A stretch of DNA of 64,000 nucleotides from Rhodocyclales bacterium (GTDB lineage: Bacteria > Pseudomonadota > Gammaproteobacteria > Burkholderiales > Rhodocyclaceae), in contig JAPLQY010000071.1 in the NCBI GenBank assembly GCA_026399475.1, positions 124,001-188,000 of the forward strand, written 5' to 3'. Shown piece by piece: positions 7,778 to 16,553 of the stretch (positions are counted from its first letter, which is position 1; every line of letters starts with the position of its first letter). A program made the translations under genes and the position numbers. The notes below the pieces were generated by a model. The model was not told where the DNA came from and searched no databases. It was given only the letters and a program-made list of their open reading frames with translations.

Positions 7778-9160
7778 TCAGGCTGCCTTGGGCGGCCAGT
7801 CAACCTTCGGCAGGTGCGCCAGCGATGCCTGAATGGCCTCGGCCGGATACTCGAAGTCCTCGAGCTTGCCGGAGAAATAGCTCTCGTACGCCGCCATGTC
7901 GAAATGGCCGTGGCCGGAAAGATTGAAGAACAGGGTCTTGGGCTCACCACTGGCCTTGCAGCGCAGCGCTTCGTCGATACAGGCGCGAATGCCGTGGGCC
8001 GACTCCGGCGCCGGGATGATGCCTTCGGCCCGCGCGAACATCACGCCGGCCTCGAAGGTTGCGGTCTGATGCACGGCGACCGCTTCGATCAGCTTCTCGT
8101 GGTAGAGCTGCGAAATCAGCGGGCTGTCACCGTGGTAGCGCAGGCCGCCGGCATGGATGCCGGGAGGCATGAAGTCGTGGCCCAGCGTATACATCTTCAT
8201 CATCGGCGTGAAGCCGGAGGCGTCGCCGTAATCGTAGGCATAGACGCCCTTGGTCAGCGTCGGGCAGGAAGCCGGCTCGACGGCGACAAAGCGAATCTTT
8301 TGCGCACGCTTGTCCCCGGCGGCTGCATCGGCCAGGAAGGGGAAGCTGACGCCGGCGAAGTTGCAGCCGCCGCCGCAGGGCGCGAAGATCATGTCGGGAT
8401 ACTCGCCGAATTTCTCGAACTGCTTCTTGGCTTCGAGGCCGATCACGGTCTGGTGCAGCAGCACGTGGTTGAGCACCGAGCCCAGCGCGTACTTGCTGCC
8501 CGGGTTTGTCACCACCGATTCGATCGCCTCCGAAATCGCGATGCCGAGGCTGCCTTCGTTGTTCGGATCCCTGGCGAGGATGTCGCGTCCGGTCTTGGTC
8601 CGTTCGGACGGGCTGGCGACCACGTCGCCGCCCCAGGTCTGCATCATCAGGCGGCGATAGGGTTTTTGCCCGTAGCTCACCTTGACCATGAAAATCTCTA
8701 CCGGCAGACCAAATATCTGGCCGGCAAAGGCGAGCGATGAGCCCCACTGTCCCGCGCCAGTCTCGGTGACCAGGCGCTTGGTGCCGGCAATCTTGTTGAG
8801 ATAGGCCTGCGGCACCGCCGAATTGGGCTTGTGCGAACCGGCCGGGGATACGCCCTCGTATTTGTAGAAGATTTTCGCCGGCGTGCCCAGCATCTGCTCC
8901 AGGCGCTCGGCGCGGCACAGCGGGCTCGGTCGCCACAGCGCGTAGATCTTGCGCACTTCCTCGGGGATCGCGATCCAGCGCTCGGCGGACATCTCCTGCT
9001 CCAGCACCGGTCCGGGAAAGATTGCCAGCATCTGTTCCGGGCCCACTGGATTGCCGTCCGGCCCCAGGGGCGGGTAAGGCGGATTCTTCAGATCGGCGGC
9101 GATGTTGTACCAGTGAGTCGGGATTTCACTTTCGTCAAGAATGATGCGGGTCTGGCTCAT
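7778..9160 (-). CDS. trpB: TrpB-like PLP enzyme (TrpB2-type tryptophan synthase beta)
   Basis: A 460-residue protein of the TrpB2 class, longer at the N-terminus than canonical TrpB. The PLP lysine lies in GSHKPNSA near residue 112, and the cofactor phosphate loop GGGCNFAG is near residue 265. Tryptophan synthase beta joins indole and serine; TrpB2 enzymes act without the alpha subunit, and no trpA is present here. It stands alone on the minus strand between the anthranilate operon and the Mo-enzyme maturation operon, with its own terminator and an upstream copy of the putative GntR operator. This suggests a job in indole or tryptophan turnover rather than amino acid biosynthesis. Other roles of TrpB2-type lyases cannot be excluded. 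Confidence 0.88.
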   Translation of the reverse strand: MSQTRIILDESEIPTHWYNIAADLKNPPYPPLGPDGNPVGPEQMLAIFPGPVLEQEMSAERWIAIPEEVRKIYALWRPSPLCRAERLEQMLGTPAKIFYKYEGVSPAGSHKPNSAVPQAYLNKIAGTKRLVTETGAGQWGSSLAFAGQIFGLPVEIFMVKVSYGQKPYRRLMMQTWGGDVVASPSERTKTGRDILARDPNNEGSLGIAISEAIESVVTNPGSKYALGSVLNHVLLHQTVIGLEAKKQFEKFGEYPDMIFAPCGGGCNFAGVSFPFLADAAAGDKRAQKIRFVAVEPASCPTLTKGVYAYDYGDASGFTPMMKMYTLGHDFMPPGIHAGGLRYHGDSPLISQLYHEKLIEAVAVHQTATFEAGVMFARAEGIIPAPESAHGIRACIDEALRCKASGEPKTLFFNLSGHGHFDMAAYESYFSGKLEDFEYPAEAIQASLAHLPKVDWPPKAA

Positions 9161-9503
9161 GTCTTGTCTCCTTGATGATTATTTTGGGCGGCTCAGGCAG
9201 CGACTATATGTCAATCCTGGATTAGCAACGGGTCGAAGGCGAGTTGAGGTTTGTATTCGCCTTTGGTCGGCAAGTCTAATACCGGATACGGTACACTGTA
9301 TGCAAACTAACGCCGGAATGTCAATCCTTTTGGGATGGTTTTTTGCCCTCGCGGCGAATGGCAATTCTTGTGGCCTAAAGTAGTAGCCTGTCGATTGTCG
9401 GCAGTGTAATTTTGTTTGGCGCAATTACGGCACAATCCACGAGTCAAAAAAGCGGATGTCGCCCACCATTGTCCTGGATGGCCACGGAGAGACGGAAAAG
9501 AAA
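9161..9503. promoter_or_regulatory. Divergent promoter region trpB-like / xdhC with GntR-like site
   Basis: This 343-bp intergenic stretch separates two divergently transcribed genes and must hold both promoters. At 9279-9303 the minus strand carries GTGTACCGTATCCGGTAT, preceded by GCATACA. It differs at three of 18 positions from GTATACAGTATCCAGTAT in the GntR promoter. I see no convincing RNA structure or coding sequence; a 27-codon plus-strand frame at 9299 has no ribosome site. Confidence 0.5.
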
Positions 9504-9827
9504 GTGCATACAGACACCGAATCCCTGTTTGAAACCCTCCGCCAGTGGCGTGCTGCGGGCAAGTCTGCGGCACTTGCCACCGTAGTCAGCACCTGGGGCT
9601 CTTCCCCGCGTCCCGAGGGCAGTCATCTTGCGGTCGATGAGGCCGGTCATTTTGTCGGCTCGGTATCCGGTGGTTGTATCGAAGGCGCCGTGATAGAAGC
9701 GGCGGCCCAGGTCATGGCCTCCGGTCGCCCGCAGCTGCTGGAGTTCGGCGTCAGCGACGAGCAGGCGTGGCAGGTTGGACTCGCCTGCGGCGGTCGCGTT
9801 CAGGTCTTCGTGGAGCCGGTCGAATGA
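9504..9827 (+). CDS. XdhC N-terminal (CoxI) domain protein
   Basis: A 107-residue protein equal to the N-terminal XdhC_CoxI domain: LATVVSTWGSSPRPEGSHL, then the conserved GSVSGGCIEGAVIE and LACGGRVQVFVEP. XdhC-type proteins bind the molybdenum cofactor, protect it, promote its sulfuration and hand it to enzymes of the xanthine dehydrogenase family. I prefer the GTG at 9504, which has GGAGAG upstream; an in-frame ATG at 9456 would add 16 residues unlike the family. It overlaps the next gene (ATGA), which supplies the missing C-terminal domain, so XdhC is split into two polypeptides. The target is presumably the Mo hydroxylase at 30.3-34.1 kb. Confidence 0.85.
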   Translation: MHTDTESLFETLRQWRAAGKSAALATVVSTWGSSPRPEGSHLAVDEAGHFVGSVSGGCIEGAVIEAAAQVMASGRPQLLEFGVSDEQAWQVGLACGGRVQVFVEPVE

Positions 9828-10519
9828 AGCCCGAGGCCCTGGCACGAATAACCGAGGCGCAGCGCCAACGGCGTGCGCTGGTGCTTGTCACCCGCCTCAA
9901 CGACGGTGCGCAGTGCCTGGTGGACGCCGACAAGTCCGACGGAGAGTTGTTCTTGTCTTCGACGCAGGTGACCGAGGCCAGAAGCCTGCTGAGTTCGGGG
10001 CGCAGCGCTTCACTTTCCGACGCGGACGGCTTGTTCGCCCGGGCCTACGTGCCATCGCCGCGCCTGCTGATCGTCGGCGCCGTGCATATCGCCCAGGCGC
10101 TGGCACCGATGGCGGCGGCAGCCGGTTTCGAGGTGGTGGTGATCGATCCGCGCGGCGCCTTCGCCTCGGCCGAGCGTTTTCCCGGCATCGAATTGAGCAC
10201 CGAGTGGCCGGACGAAGCGCTGGCACGCCTCGGTCTGGATGCCGCAACCGCGCTGGTGGCGCTTTCCCATGACCCGAAACTCGACGATCCAGCACTCGAA
10301 CTGGCCTTGCCCAGTGCGGTCTTCTACATCGGCGCACTGGGCAGTCGGCGCACGCATCAAAAGCGCCTGGAGCGTCTGCGGGCAGCCGGGCTGGATTCAT
10401 TGGTCGGCCGCATTCATTCGCCGATCGGCCTCGACCTCGGCGGCCGCTCGCCCGCGGAAATCGCGGTGTCCATCCTGGCCGAGATCATCCAGGTCCGCTA
10501 TCGCGGCGAGCGCGCGTGA
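9824..10519 (+). CDS. XdhC C-terminal Rossmann domain protein
   Basis: A 231-residue protein. The C-terminal part (about 85-231) is the XdhC Rossmann-like domain with LLIVGAVHIAQALAP, VVVIDPRGAFA, VALSHDPKLDDPAL, FYIGALGSRRTHQKR and GLDLGGRSPAEIAVSILAEI. It pairs with the preceding CoxI-domain gene to make a complete XdhC-type molybdenum-cofactor chaperone. The ATG at 9824 overlaps the upstream stop. Its stop overlaps the GTG start of the next gene (GTGA), which indicates tight translational coupling. Confidence 0.85.
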   Translation: MKPEALARITEAQRQRRALVLVTRLNDGAQCLVDADKSDGELFLSSTQVTEARSLLSSGRSASLSDADGLFARAYVPSPRLLIVGAVHIAQALAPMAAAAGFEVVVIDPRGAFASAERFPGIELSTEWPDEALARLGLDAATALVALSHDPKLDDPALELALPSAVFYIGALGSRRTHQKRLERLRAAGLDSLVGRIHSPIGLDLGGRSPAEIAVSILAEIIQVRYRGERA

Positions 10520-12144
10520 TCTTCGGCAAATTTCCCCTGGCGGAGTGCGAAGGCCTGCTGCTGGCCCATAGCCTGCGCCTGCCGGATCGCATCATGAAGA
10601 AAGGCCGCCGTCTCACCGCCGCCGACCTTCAGGCTCTCGGCGCTGCGGGAATCATGCAGGTGAACGGCGCCCGGCTGGACGCCGACGATTTCGATGAAAA
10701 CGCCGCTGCCGGCGCGGTCGCCGTTGCCCTTGGCGGCCCCGGCATTGCCGCGCGCGCGCCGCATGCCGGCCGCTGCAATATCTTCGCCGCGGAACGCGGG
10801 CTGGTGGCCGTCGATGCCGACATCATCAATCGCATCAACCGGCTCGACGAGTCGGTCACGGTGGCCACCTTGCCTCCGCTGTCGGCGGTCAGGGGCGGCG
10901 CAGTCGTCGCCACGGTCAAGATCATTCCGCTGGCAGTCAGCCGCGCGCTGGTCGAGGCCTGCCTCGGCGAGGCGGGGCAGGCAGGGCAGGGCGCTGCCTT
11001 GCGGCTGCTGCCCTTCCAGCCGCAGCGCGCGGCGCTGATCGTCACCGAACAGCCCAATGATCCGCAGCGCAACTACACCGCTGCCGTGACCAGCAGCCGC
11101 CGGCGCCTGGAAGATCTCGGCAGCCATCTCGGTTTGGTGCAGCGTTGCGCGCATCGCAGGGCTGCCGTCACGGCCGCGCTGCAGGAAGCGCTGGCAGCTG
11201 GCTGCTCGCTGATCCTGATATCCGGCACCACCGTGCCGAAAGACCGGGCAGATACGGTTCCCGCCGGCATCGTCGCGGCGGGTGGCGAGATCATCCATTT
11301 CGGCATGCCGGTGGAACCCGGCAACATGCTGTTGCTGGCGTGTATCGGTGCGGTGCCGGTCATCATCCTGCCGGGCTGTGCCCGCTCGCGACGCAGCAAT
11401 GGCCTCGACTGGGTCTTGCAGCGCATGCTGGCGGGATTGCCGATGGCTACCGGGGAGATCATGGCGATGGGCGTCGGCGGCCTGATCCGCAGCCCGCTGG
11501 AAGCCGGCGATGACGAGAATGCGTCCGAGCCGGAACCGGTCAGGGCGCCCGTCGGTCGCCGGGTTGCGGCACTGGTGCTGGCGGCCGGCAGCGGCCGGCG
11601 CATGGGCGGCGGCAACAAGTTGCTGCAGCCGGTCGGCGGGGTGCCCATGCTGCGCCGTGTGGCGAATGCGGCACTGGCTTCGCGCTGCACCTCGGTGGTG
11701 GTGGTCACCGGCTTCGCGGCGGAGGAGGTTCAATCCTGCCTGGCCGGACTGGAAGTACATTTCGCACACAACGCGGAGCACCTGACGGGGATGGCCTCTT
11801 CGCTGCGCTGCGGACTGGCTGCGCTGGCACCCGATGTAGATGCGGTAGTGGTTCTCCTGGGCGACATGCCCTGCATTCATGGCGGGCACATCGATCGCCT
11901 GATCGCTGCCTTCGATCCGCAGCGGCCGAAGATCGTGGTGCCGATGAAAGACGGACGGCGCGGCAACCCGATCATCTGGCCGCGCAGTTTCTTCGCCGAA
12001 ATGCAGACGGTGGAGGGCGATGTCGGCGCCCGCGATTTGTTGCGCCGTCATGCGGACCAGATCGAAGCCGTGGCATTCGATGACGATGCAATTTTCGCCG
12101 ACGTGGATACTTCCGCAGCGCTGGCCGGGTTGGCGGGCCAATGA
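10516..12144 (+). CDS. MoCF-domain/MobA-like nucleotidyltransferase fusion
   Basis: A 542-residue two-domain protein. Residues 1 to about 335 resemble the molybdopterin-binding MoCF_biosynth/MoeA-like family (LILISGTTVPKDRADTVPAG near 230). Residues 345-542 are a MobA/MocA-type NTP transferase with LVLAAGSGRRMGGGNKLL and VVLLGDMP. Such fusions accompany xanthine dehydrogenase-type enzymes and probably make the cytosine dinucleotide form of the molybdenum cofactor. Translation starts at a GTG overlapping the stop of the XdhC gene, and the end overlaps the cysteine desulfurase gene. It is part of the maturation operon for the Mo hydroxylase. Confidence 0.85.
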   Translation: MIFGKFPLAECEGLLLAHSLRLPDRIMKKGRRLTAADLQALGAAGIMQVNGARLDADDFDENAAAGAVAVALGGPGIAARAPHAGRCNIFAAERGLVAVDADIINRINRLDESVTVATLPPLSAVRGGAVVATVKIIPLAVSRALVEACLGEAGQAGQGAALRLLPFQPQRAALIVTEQPNDPQRNYTAAVTSSRRRLEDLGSHLGLVQRCAHRRAAVTAALQEALAAGCSLILISGTTVPKDRADTVPAGIVAAGGEIIHFGMPVEPGNMLLLACIGAVPVIILPGCARSRRSNGLDWVLQRMLAGLPMATGEIMAMGVGGLIRSPLEAGDDENASEPEPVRAPVGRRVAALVLAAGSGRRMGGGNKLLQPVGGVPMLRRVANAALASRCTSVVVVTGFAAEEVQSCLAGLEVHFAHNAEHLTGMASSLRCGLAALAPDVDAVVVLLGDMPCIHGGHIDRLIAAFDPQRPKIVVPMKDGRRGNPIIWPRSFFAEMQTVEGDVGARDLLRRHADQIEAVAFDDDAIFADVDTSAALAGLAGQ

Positions 12145-13355
12145 GCGCGATGCCGGCTTCCCTGCGCGACGAGTTTCCGCTGCTGGCGGCGGAGCCCGAT
12201 CTGCACTATCTGGATAGTGCTGCGACGTCGCAGATCCACCGTTCCGCAATGGACGCGGTGCTGCATCATGAAACCACCAGCCGCGCCAACGTGTCGCGCG
12301 GCACCTACCGTCTTGCCGAGGCGGCGGACCTGGCCTACGAGCGGGCACGGCAGACGGCGGCGCGCTTCCTCAATGCCGGCTCGCCCGATGAAATCATCTT
12401 TACCTCGGGCGCCACGGCCGCCCTCAACCTGGTCGCTCACGCCTTCGGCAATACATTGCAGGCCGGCGACCGGGTGCTGATCTCGGTCGCCGAGCATCAC
12501 AGCAATTTCGTGCCCTGGCAGATGTTGCGCGAGCGGACGGGCATCGAACTGGCAATGATTCCGGTGACCGCCTCGGGACAACTCGACCTCGCCCTCCTGC
12601 CCGAATTGATGGACAGCAAGTGCCGCCTGGTGGCCGTTACGCATCTTTCCAATGTCACCGGGGCGTGGACCGATGTGGCCACGCTGGTCGAGGCAGCGCG
12701 CAAGGTGGGCGCGAAGGTTCTGCTCGATGGCGCCCAGGCCGTGCAGCACGGCCCGCAGGATGTGCGCGCATTGGGCGTCGATTTTTACGCATTTTCCGGG
12801 CACAAGTGTTTCGCTCCCGGTGGCGTCGGCGTGCTCTGGGGCAGGGGCGAAGTGCTGGCGGCCATGCCGCCCTTCCTCGCCGGCGGCGGCATGATAGCCT
12901 CGGTCAGCCTTGAAGCAACCACCTGGGCCGAGCCGCCGCAACGCTTCGAAGCCGGCACGCCGCCGATCGCCCAGGCCGTGGGGCTGGCCGCCGCGCTGGA
13001 GTGGATGATGGGCCTCGACTGGCGGCAGGTTCATGCCCGTGAAAGTCGTCTGTGCGAATTGTTGATCGAGGGTCTGCAGCGCATTCCGGGCTTGCGCCTG
13101 CTCGGACCGGAGATGTCTGCGCAGCGAGCGCCGATCGTCTCTTTCGACATTCCCGGCCTGCATCCACACGACATTTGCCAGGTACTCGATACGCACCGAC
13201 TGGCGCTGCGCGGCGGTCACCATTGCGCCCAGCCGCTGCTGGCGGCGCTCGGCGTCGAGGTCTGCACCCGCGCCAGCATCGCGCTCTACAACGATGAGGC
13301 CGACATCCACGCGCTGCTGGATGGGCTGACTTTCGCGTTGCGGGAGTTGGCATGA
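12141..13355 (+). CDS. SufS/NifS-like cysteine desulfurase
   Basis: A 404-residue class V aminotransferase-fold enzyme that takes sulfur from cysteine. The PLP lysine is in FSGHKCFAPGG near residue 223 and the persulfide cysteine in LRGGHHCAQP near residue 360, the SufS-type arrangement. The start overlaps the upstream stop (ATGA) and the end overlaps the SufU-like gene. In Rhodobacter capsulatus a NifS-type desulfurase (NifS4) sulfurates the cofactor held by XdhC. The operon position here suggests the same terminal sulfuration role, although general Fe-S assembly is possible because a scaffold-like gene follows. Confidence 0.88.
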   Translation: MSAMPASLRDEFPLLAAEPDLHYLDSAATSQIHRSAMDAVLHHETTSRANVSRGTYRLAEAADLAYERARQTAARFLNAGSPDEIIFTSGATAALNLVAHAFGNTLQAGDRVLISVAEHHSNFVPWQMLRERTGIELAMIPVTASGQLDLALLPELMDSKCRLVAVTHLSNVTGAWTDVATLVEAARKVGAKVLLDGAQAVQHGPQDVRALGVDFYAFSGHKCFAPGGVGVLWGRGEVLAAMPPFLAGGGMIASVSLEATTWAEPPQRFEAGTPPIAQAVGLAAALEWMMGLDWRQVHARESRLCELLIEGLQRIPGLRLLGPEMSAQRAPIVSFDIPGLHPHDICQVLDTHRLALRGGHHCAQPLLAALGVEVCTRASIALYNDEADIHALLDGLTFALRELA

Positions 13356-13792
13356 CGGACAGCCATGGGCTCTACCAGGAGGCCATCAAGCAGTTTGCCC
13401 AGGCCGCCCACGGCCATGGCCAACTGGCAACGGCAACGAGCGAGGCGAAGCTGGACAATCCGCTGTGCGGTGATCGGGTCCGCATGCAGGCCGCCATGGC
13501 ATCCGGCCGCATCGCAGCGGTCGCCCATGAGACCAAAGGCTGCCTGCTGTGCCGTGCCGCGGCATCACTGATCGGCTTGCGCGCGGTCGGGCAGGACGAG
13601 GCCGGCATCGCAGCGGTAGTCGATGGCCTGGACAGCATGCTGAAGAATGGCTCTGCGCCGCCGGCTGCCTGGCCCGAGCTTGCGATGTTCGAGCCGGCAT
13701 GCGCCCATACGAGCCGCCACAGATGCATCCTGCTGCCATTCCGTGCACTGCTTGCCGCAGTTCGAAATTCCCCTTCATGCGGTGCGCATTGA
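13352..13792 (+). CDS. IscU/SufU-like sulfur-transfer or scaffold protein
   Basis: A 146-residue SufU/IscU-type protein with three conserved ligand positions: NPLCGDRV near residue 37, GCLLCRAA near residue 66, and the C-terminal RHRCILLPFRALLAAV near residue 124. SufU-type proteins accept sulfur from SufS; some act as zinc-dependent relays rather than scaffolds. It is coupled to the desulfurase gene by a four-base overlap. A dedicated sulfur relay for the Mo-enzyme or its 2Fe-2S subunit is a reasonable inference. The last 15 residues look atypical for the family. Confidence 0.75.
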   Translation: MTDSHGLYQEAIKQFAQAAHGHGQLATATSEAKLDNPLCGDRVRMQAAMASGRIAAVAHETKGCLLCRAAASLIGLRAVGQDEAGIAAVVDGLDSMLKNGSAPPAAWPELAMFEPACAHTSRHRCILLPFRALLAAVRNSPSCGAH

Positions 13793-13807
13793 ATGGCAGT
13801 CCTTTGA

Positions 13808-14410
13808 TTGCCCCATGCGGATTTTTTTACAGCGAGAACAAACGTGTCCACAGATAACGAGCGCGAACTGGTGCATACGCGGCAGGTAACGTGCCGCGCC
13901 TTCCGGCTGAAAAACGGATGGCTTGAAATCGAAGCCACGCTGAGCGACGAAAAGGGCCAGGAAGTAGCCTTCCGTTCCCGCCCGCCGGTGTTGCCCGGGC
14001 AGTTCATGCACCGCATGTCCGTGACGATGACCATCGACAGCGACTACGTCATCAGGGATGTCAAGGCGCAGACCCTGCTGGCGCCCTGGCCGATGTGCGG
14101 CGGCACCGACGCTGCCTACCGCGGGCTGGTCGGGCTGCGCATCGGCGCAGGTTTTTCGCAGCAGGTGAGGGAAATCCTCGGCGGTATCCAGGGCTGCACC
14201 CATGTCACGGAACTGGTTTCCCAGATCGCCAACACCTATATGCAGGCCTCATGGCCGGACCGCATCGCGCGGCAGATGGACGTCGATCAGGACCCGCGGC
14301 GCTGGCCCGACAAGAGCACCCTGACCTTCGTCAATCATTGCCACGCCTGGCGGCAGGATGGCGAGACGCTGGTGCAGGAATATCCCGAACTGGTGCCGGG
14401 GGAAAAATAA
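13808..14410 (+). CDS. DUF2889 domain protein
   Basis: A 200-residue protein of the DUF2889 type, with the conserved-looking segments RAFRLKNGWLEIEATLSD, MHRMSVTMTID, MCGGTDAAYRGLVGLRIG and a cysteine/histidine-bearing region GCTHVTELV. The function is unknown. The longest frame begins at a TTG; a GTG at 13844 is an equally possible start, and neither has a strong ribosome site. It lies 15 bp after the SufU-like gene on the same strand, with its end only three bases from the convergent fusion gene. DUF2889 genes are often near CoA-dependent aromatic catabolism genes, as here. Confidence 0.75.
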   Translation: MPHADFFTARTNVSTDNERELVHTRQVTCRAFRLKNGWLEIEATLSDEKGQEVAFRSRPPVLPGQFMHRMSVTMTIDSDYVIRDVKAQTLLAPWPMCGGTDAAYRGLVGLRIGAGFSQQVREILGGIQGCTHVTELVSQIANTYMQASWPDRIARQMDVDQDPRRWPDKSTLTFVNHCHAWRQDGETLVQEYPELVPGEK

Positions 14411-14413
14411 CGG

Positions 14414-16426
14414 CTACTTCGTCTTGCTGAAATCCGGCTGGCGCTTTTCCTTGAACGATGAAATGCCTTCGCGGGCGCTCTCCGTGCAAGCCGAGAGGCC
14501 GAAGGCCTTGTAGCCGACTTCCAGCGCGGCGGCAAAGGTATGTGCCGCCGCGGCTTCCAGGATGGCCTGTTCCATGAGGTCGATGCATTCGCGGCTCAGC
14601 ACCTGGCCGCTGGCGGCCCTGGCTTCGACGGCTTCGATGCTGACGGCCACGGGGGCATCGCCGATCGGCGTGACGCGTCCCGATAGTTCGCGCACGCGCG
14701 CAACAGCCATGCCGATCAGCGCGGAATAGTCTTCCGCCAGGCCGCAAACGATGCCCAACTCATGCGCCCGGGTCGCCTTCAGGCGCTCGGCAGTGCGCAG
14801 CATGGCGTTGAAGGTAGCCGTTGCATGCGGCCAGCGCCGGTAGGGCACCACCATGGCACCGATGCCATGGACAATGCCCAGCGTGACTTCGGGCATCTGG
14901 ATCCAGGCGCGCTTCAGCGCCACGATGCCATGGCAGCGCGCTGCCAGCTCGAAACCGCCGCCCAGCGCCATGCCGTTGAGCGCCGCGACTACCGGCTTCT
15001 TCATCTGGTCCAGATGCACCAGCAGCCGCGAACAGTCGCGTGCGTACTGCTCGGAGGCCGGCGCATCGCCCAGCATGTCTACGAAGCGGCCGATGTCGCC
15101 GCCGGCGCAGAAGGCGCGCGTGCCATAGCCGGTGAGGACGAAGCCGGTGACCTTGGGGTCGTTCTCGTAGCGTTGAATGACCGACAGGATCTCGTCGTTC
15201 ATTTCGTCATGCAGCGCATTCATCGCTTCGGGCCGGCGCAGGGTGATGACTTGCACGCCGTCGATGTCATCAACCAGGATGTGGCGCAGGAAGCCCTGGT
15301 AGGCCTTGAAAGGGCGCTGCGGCATTGGCATGCCGCGGCGTTCCTCGCGCAGGCGCATCAGCGCGCCGCCGCTGGTCGCTTCGCCCAGTGTGCGCATCAG
15401 GTCGAGCGGGCCGCTCTTGAAGCCCAGTGCAAGGCGGCAGCCGAGGTCGAGGTCGGCCGAGTCGCCGATCTTGCGGTCGACGATGTCCACGCTCTGCGAG
15501 AAAAGAATGCCGAGCAGTCGCTCGCGCACTGCCTGGGCCGTGCCTGCCGCCACCTCGACGCTCTTGCCGGGCGGCACCGTGATCCAGGTGTCTACCGAGC
15601 GGAACACCGGCGCCGGACGATAGTGTTCGCCTTCTTCTTTGGCCTGCAATGTGTTGGTTTCGGTGATGATCGGATTGCCGCGCGCCAGGTTCAGCACGAA
15701 GAAGGGGCCGGCGTGCACAAACTCGGCGGCGACGCTATCGACTTCGGCGGCGGTGGCGCGGTCGAGCAGCAGTGCGGACTCGTTGCACCAGTTGTCGAAA
15801 ATGCGGTCGAGCATGAAGCAGGCGACGTCGGCCGTCACCAGCGGCACTTTGCCGGTCATGCAGAATACCCAGCGCAGATATTCCACAACGGCCGGATCGG
15901 CCTTGTTCCAGCGGATGACTTCAACCGCCGGATTGCGCCAGGCCGGGGCGAAGAAGTGCGTCACCGTAGCCCGCTCCGGGTGTTTCAGTTGCGAGAATAT
16001 CTGCGCCGCGGGCAGGGAACTGGTGTTGGAGGTGATCAGCGCATCGGGTCGCACCACGGCCTCGATCTGGGCAAAGATCTTGCGCTTGAGGGCAAGGTTT
16101 TCCGTGGCGGCTTCAATGACCCAGTCGCACCCGGCGATGTCGGCATAGTCCAGGGTGCCGACCAGGTTCGAGGTCACCGACGTGGCGTCGGCCTCGCTCA
16201 TCTTGCCCTTGGCCACTGCTTTCTTCGAATAGTCCTGAAAGCGCAGCAGGGCGCCATCCACGGCCTTTTGCGAAACATCGACGAGATAAAGCTTCAGGCC
16301 CGGCAGCGCGCTCTTGAGGTAATAACCGATGTCGGGCCCGATGGTGCCGGCGCCGATCACCGCGACGGCTCGCGGCAGGGCGCGGGCGTGGGTGGCAAGC
16401 AGCGGATTGGCGAAGGCTTTGGTCAT
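14414..16426 (-). CDS. 3-hydroxyacyl-CoA dehydrogenase/enoyl-CoA hydratase fusion
   Basis: A 670-residue bifunctional protein. Residues about 18-380 are the NAD-binding and C-terminal domains of a 3-hydroxyacyl-CoA dehydrogenase (VAVIGAGTIGPDIGYYL, VIEAATENLALKRKIF, TSNTSSLPAAQI, THFFAPAWRNPAVEVI). Residues about 390-670 are a crotonase domain (ALNGMALGGGFELAARCH, FCAGGDIGRF). The order is the reverse of FadB. A fusion of these two activities is part of the indoleacetate cluster of Aromatoleum, where it would hydrate and oxidise 2-aminocinnamoyl-CoA to the 3-oxo ester cleaved by the thiolase. A putative GntR operator stands just upstream of the start, linking it to the main cluster although it sits 8 kb away. 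Confidence 0.85.
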   Translation of the reverse strand: MTKAFANPLLATHARALPRAVAVIGAGTIGPDIGYYLKSALPGLKLYLVDVSQKAVDGALLRFQDYSKKAVAKGKMSEADATSVTSNLVGTLDYADIAGCDWVIEAATENLALKRKIFAQIEAVVRPDALITSNTSSLPAAQIFSQLKHPERATVTHFFAPAWRNPAVEVIRWNKADPAVVEYLRWVFCMTGKVPLVTADVACFMLDRIFDNWCNESALLLDRATAAEVDSVAAEFVHAGPFFVLNLARGNPIITETNTLQAKEEGEHYRPAPVFRSVDTWITVPPGKSVEVAAGTAQAVRERLLGILFSQSVDIVDRKIGDSADLDLGCRLALGFKSGPLDLMRTLGEATSGGALMRLREERRGMPMPQRPFKAYQGFLRHILVDDIDGVQVITLRRPEAMNALHDEMNDEILSVIQRYENDPKVTGFVLTGYGTRAFCAGGDIGRFVDMLGDAPASEQYARDCSRLLVHLDQMKKPVVAALNGMALGGGFELAARCHGIVALKRAWIQMPEVTLGIVHGIGAMVVPYRRWPHATATFNAMLRTAERLKATRAHELGIVCGLAEDYSALIGMAVARVRELSGRVTPIGDAPVAVSIEAVEARAASGQVLSRECIDLMEQAILEAAAAHTFAAALEVGYKAFGLSACTESAREGISSFKEKRQPDFSKTK

Positions 16427-16443
16427 GGCGGAGTCCTGTGTGT

Positions 16444-16456
16444 GTATGCGGTATAC
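16444..16456. promoter_or_regulatory. Putative GntR operator upstream of the fusion gene
   Basis: The sequence GTATGCGGTATAC lies 18 bp before the start codon of the dehydrogenase/hydratase gene. Read on the minus strand it is GTATACCGCATAC, which shares the GTATAC core with the sites at 2316 and 44710. The position close to the start suits a repressor. Confidence 0.45.
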
Positions 16457-16553
16457 AATGGAAATTATCCAACATTATCGCGGCGGACACAATCGCCATG
16501 AGACTCGGCCGCGCGGGCAATTCCTGCCAATCGGCTGAAGACGCCCCCGGCGC

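Noticed and set aside
9299-9383. Small plus-strand frame considered as a tryptophan-type leader peptide
   Set aside because: It has a single Trp codon, no ribosome site and points away from the trpB-like gene.
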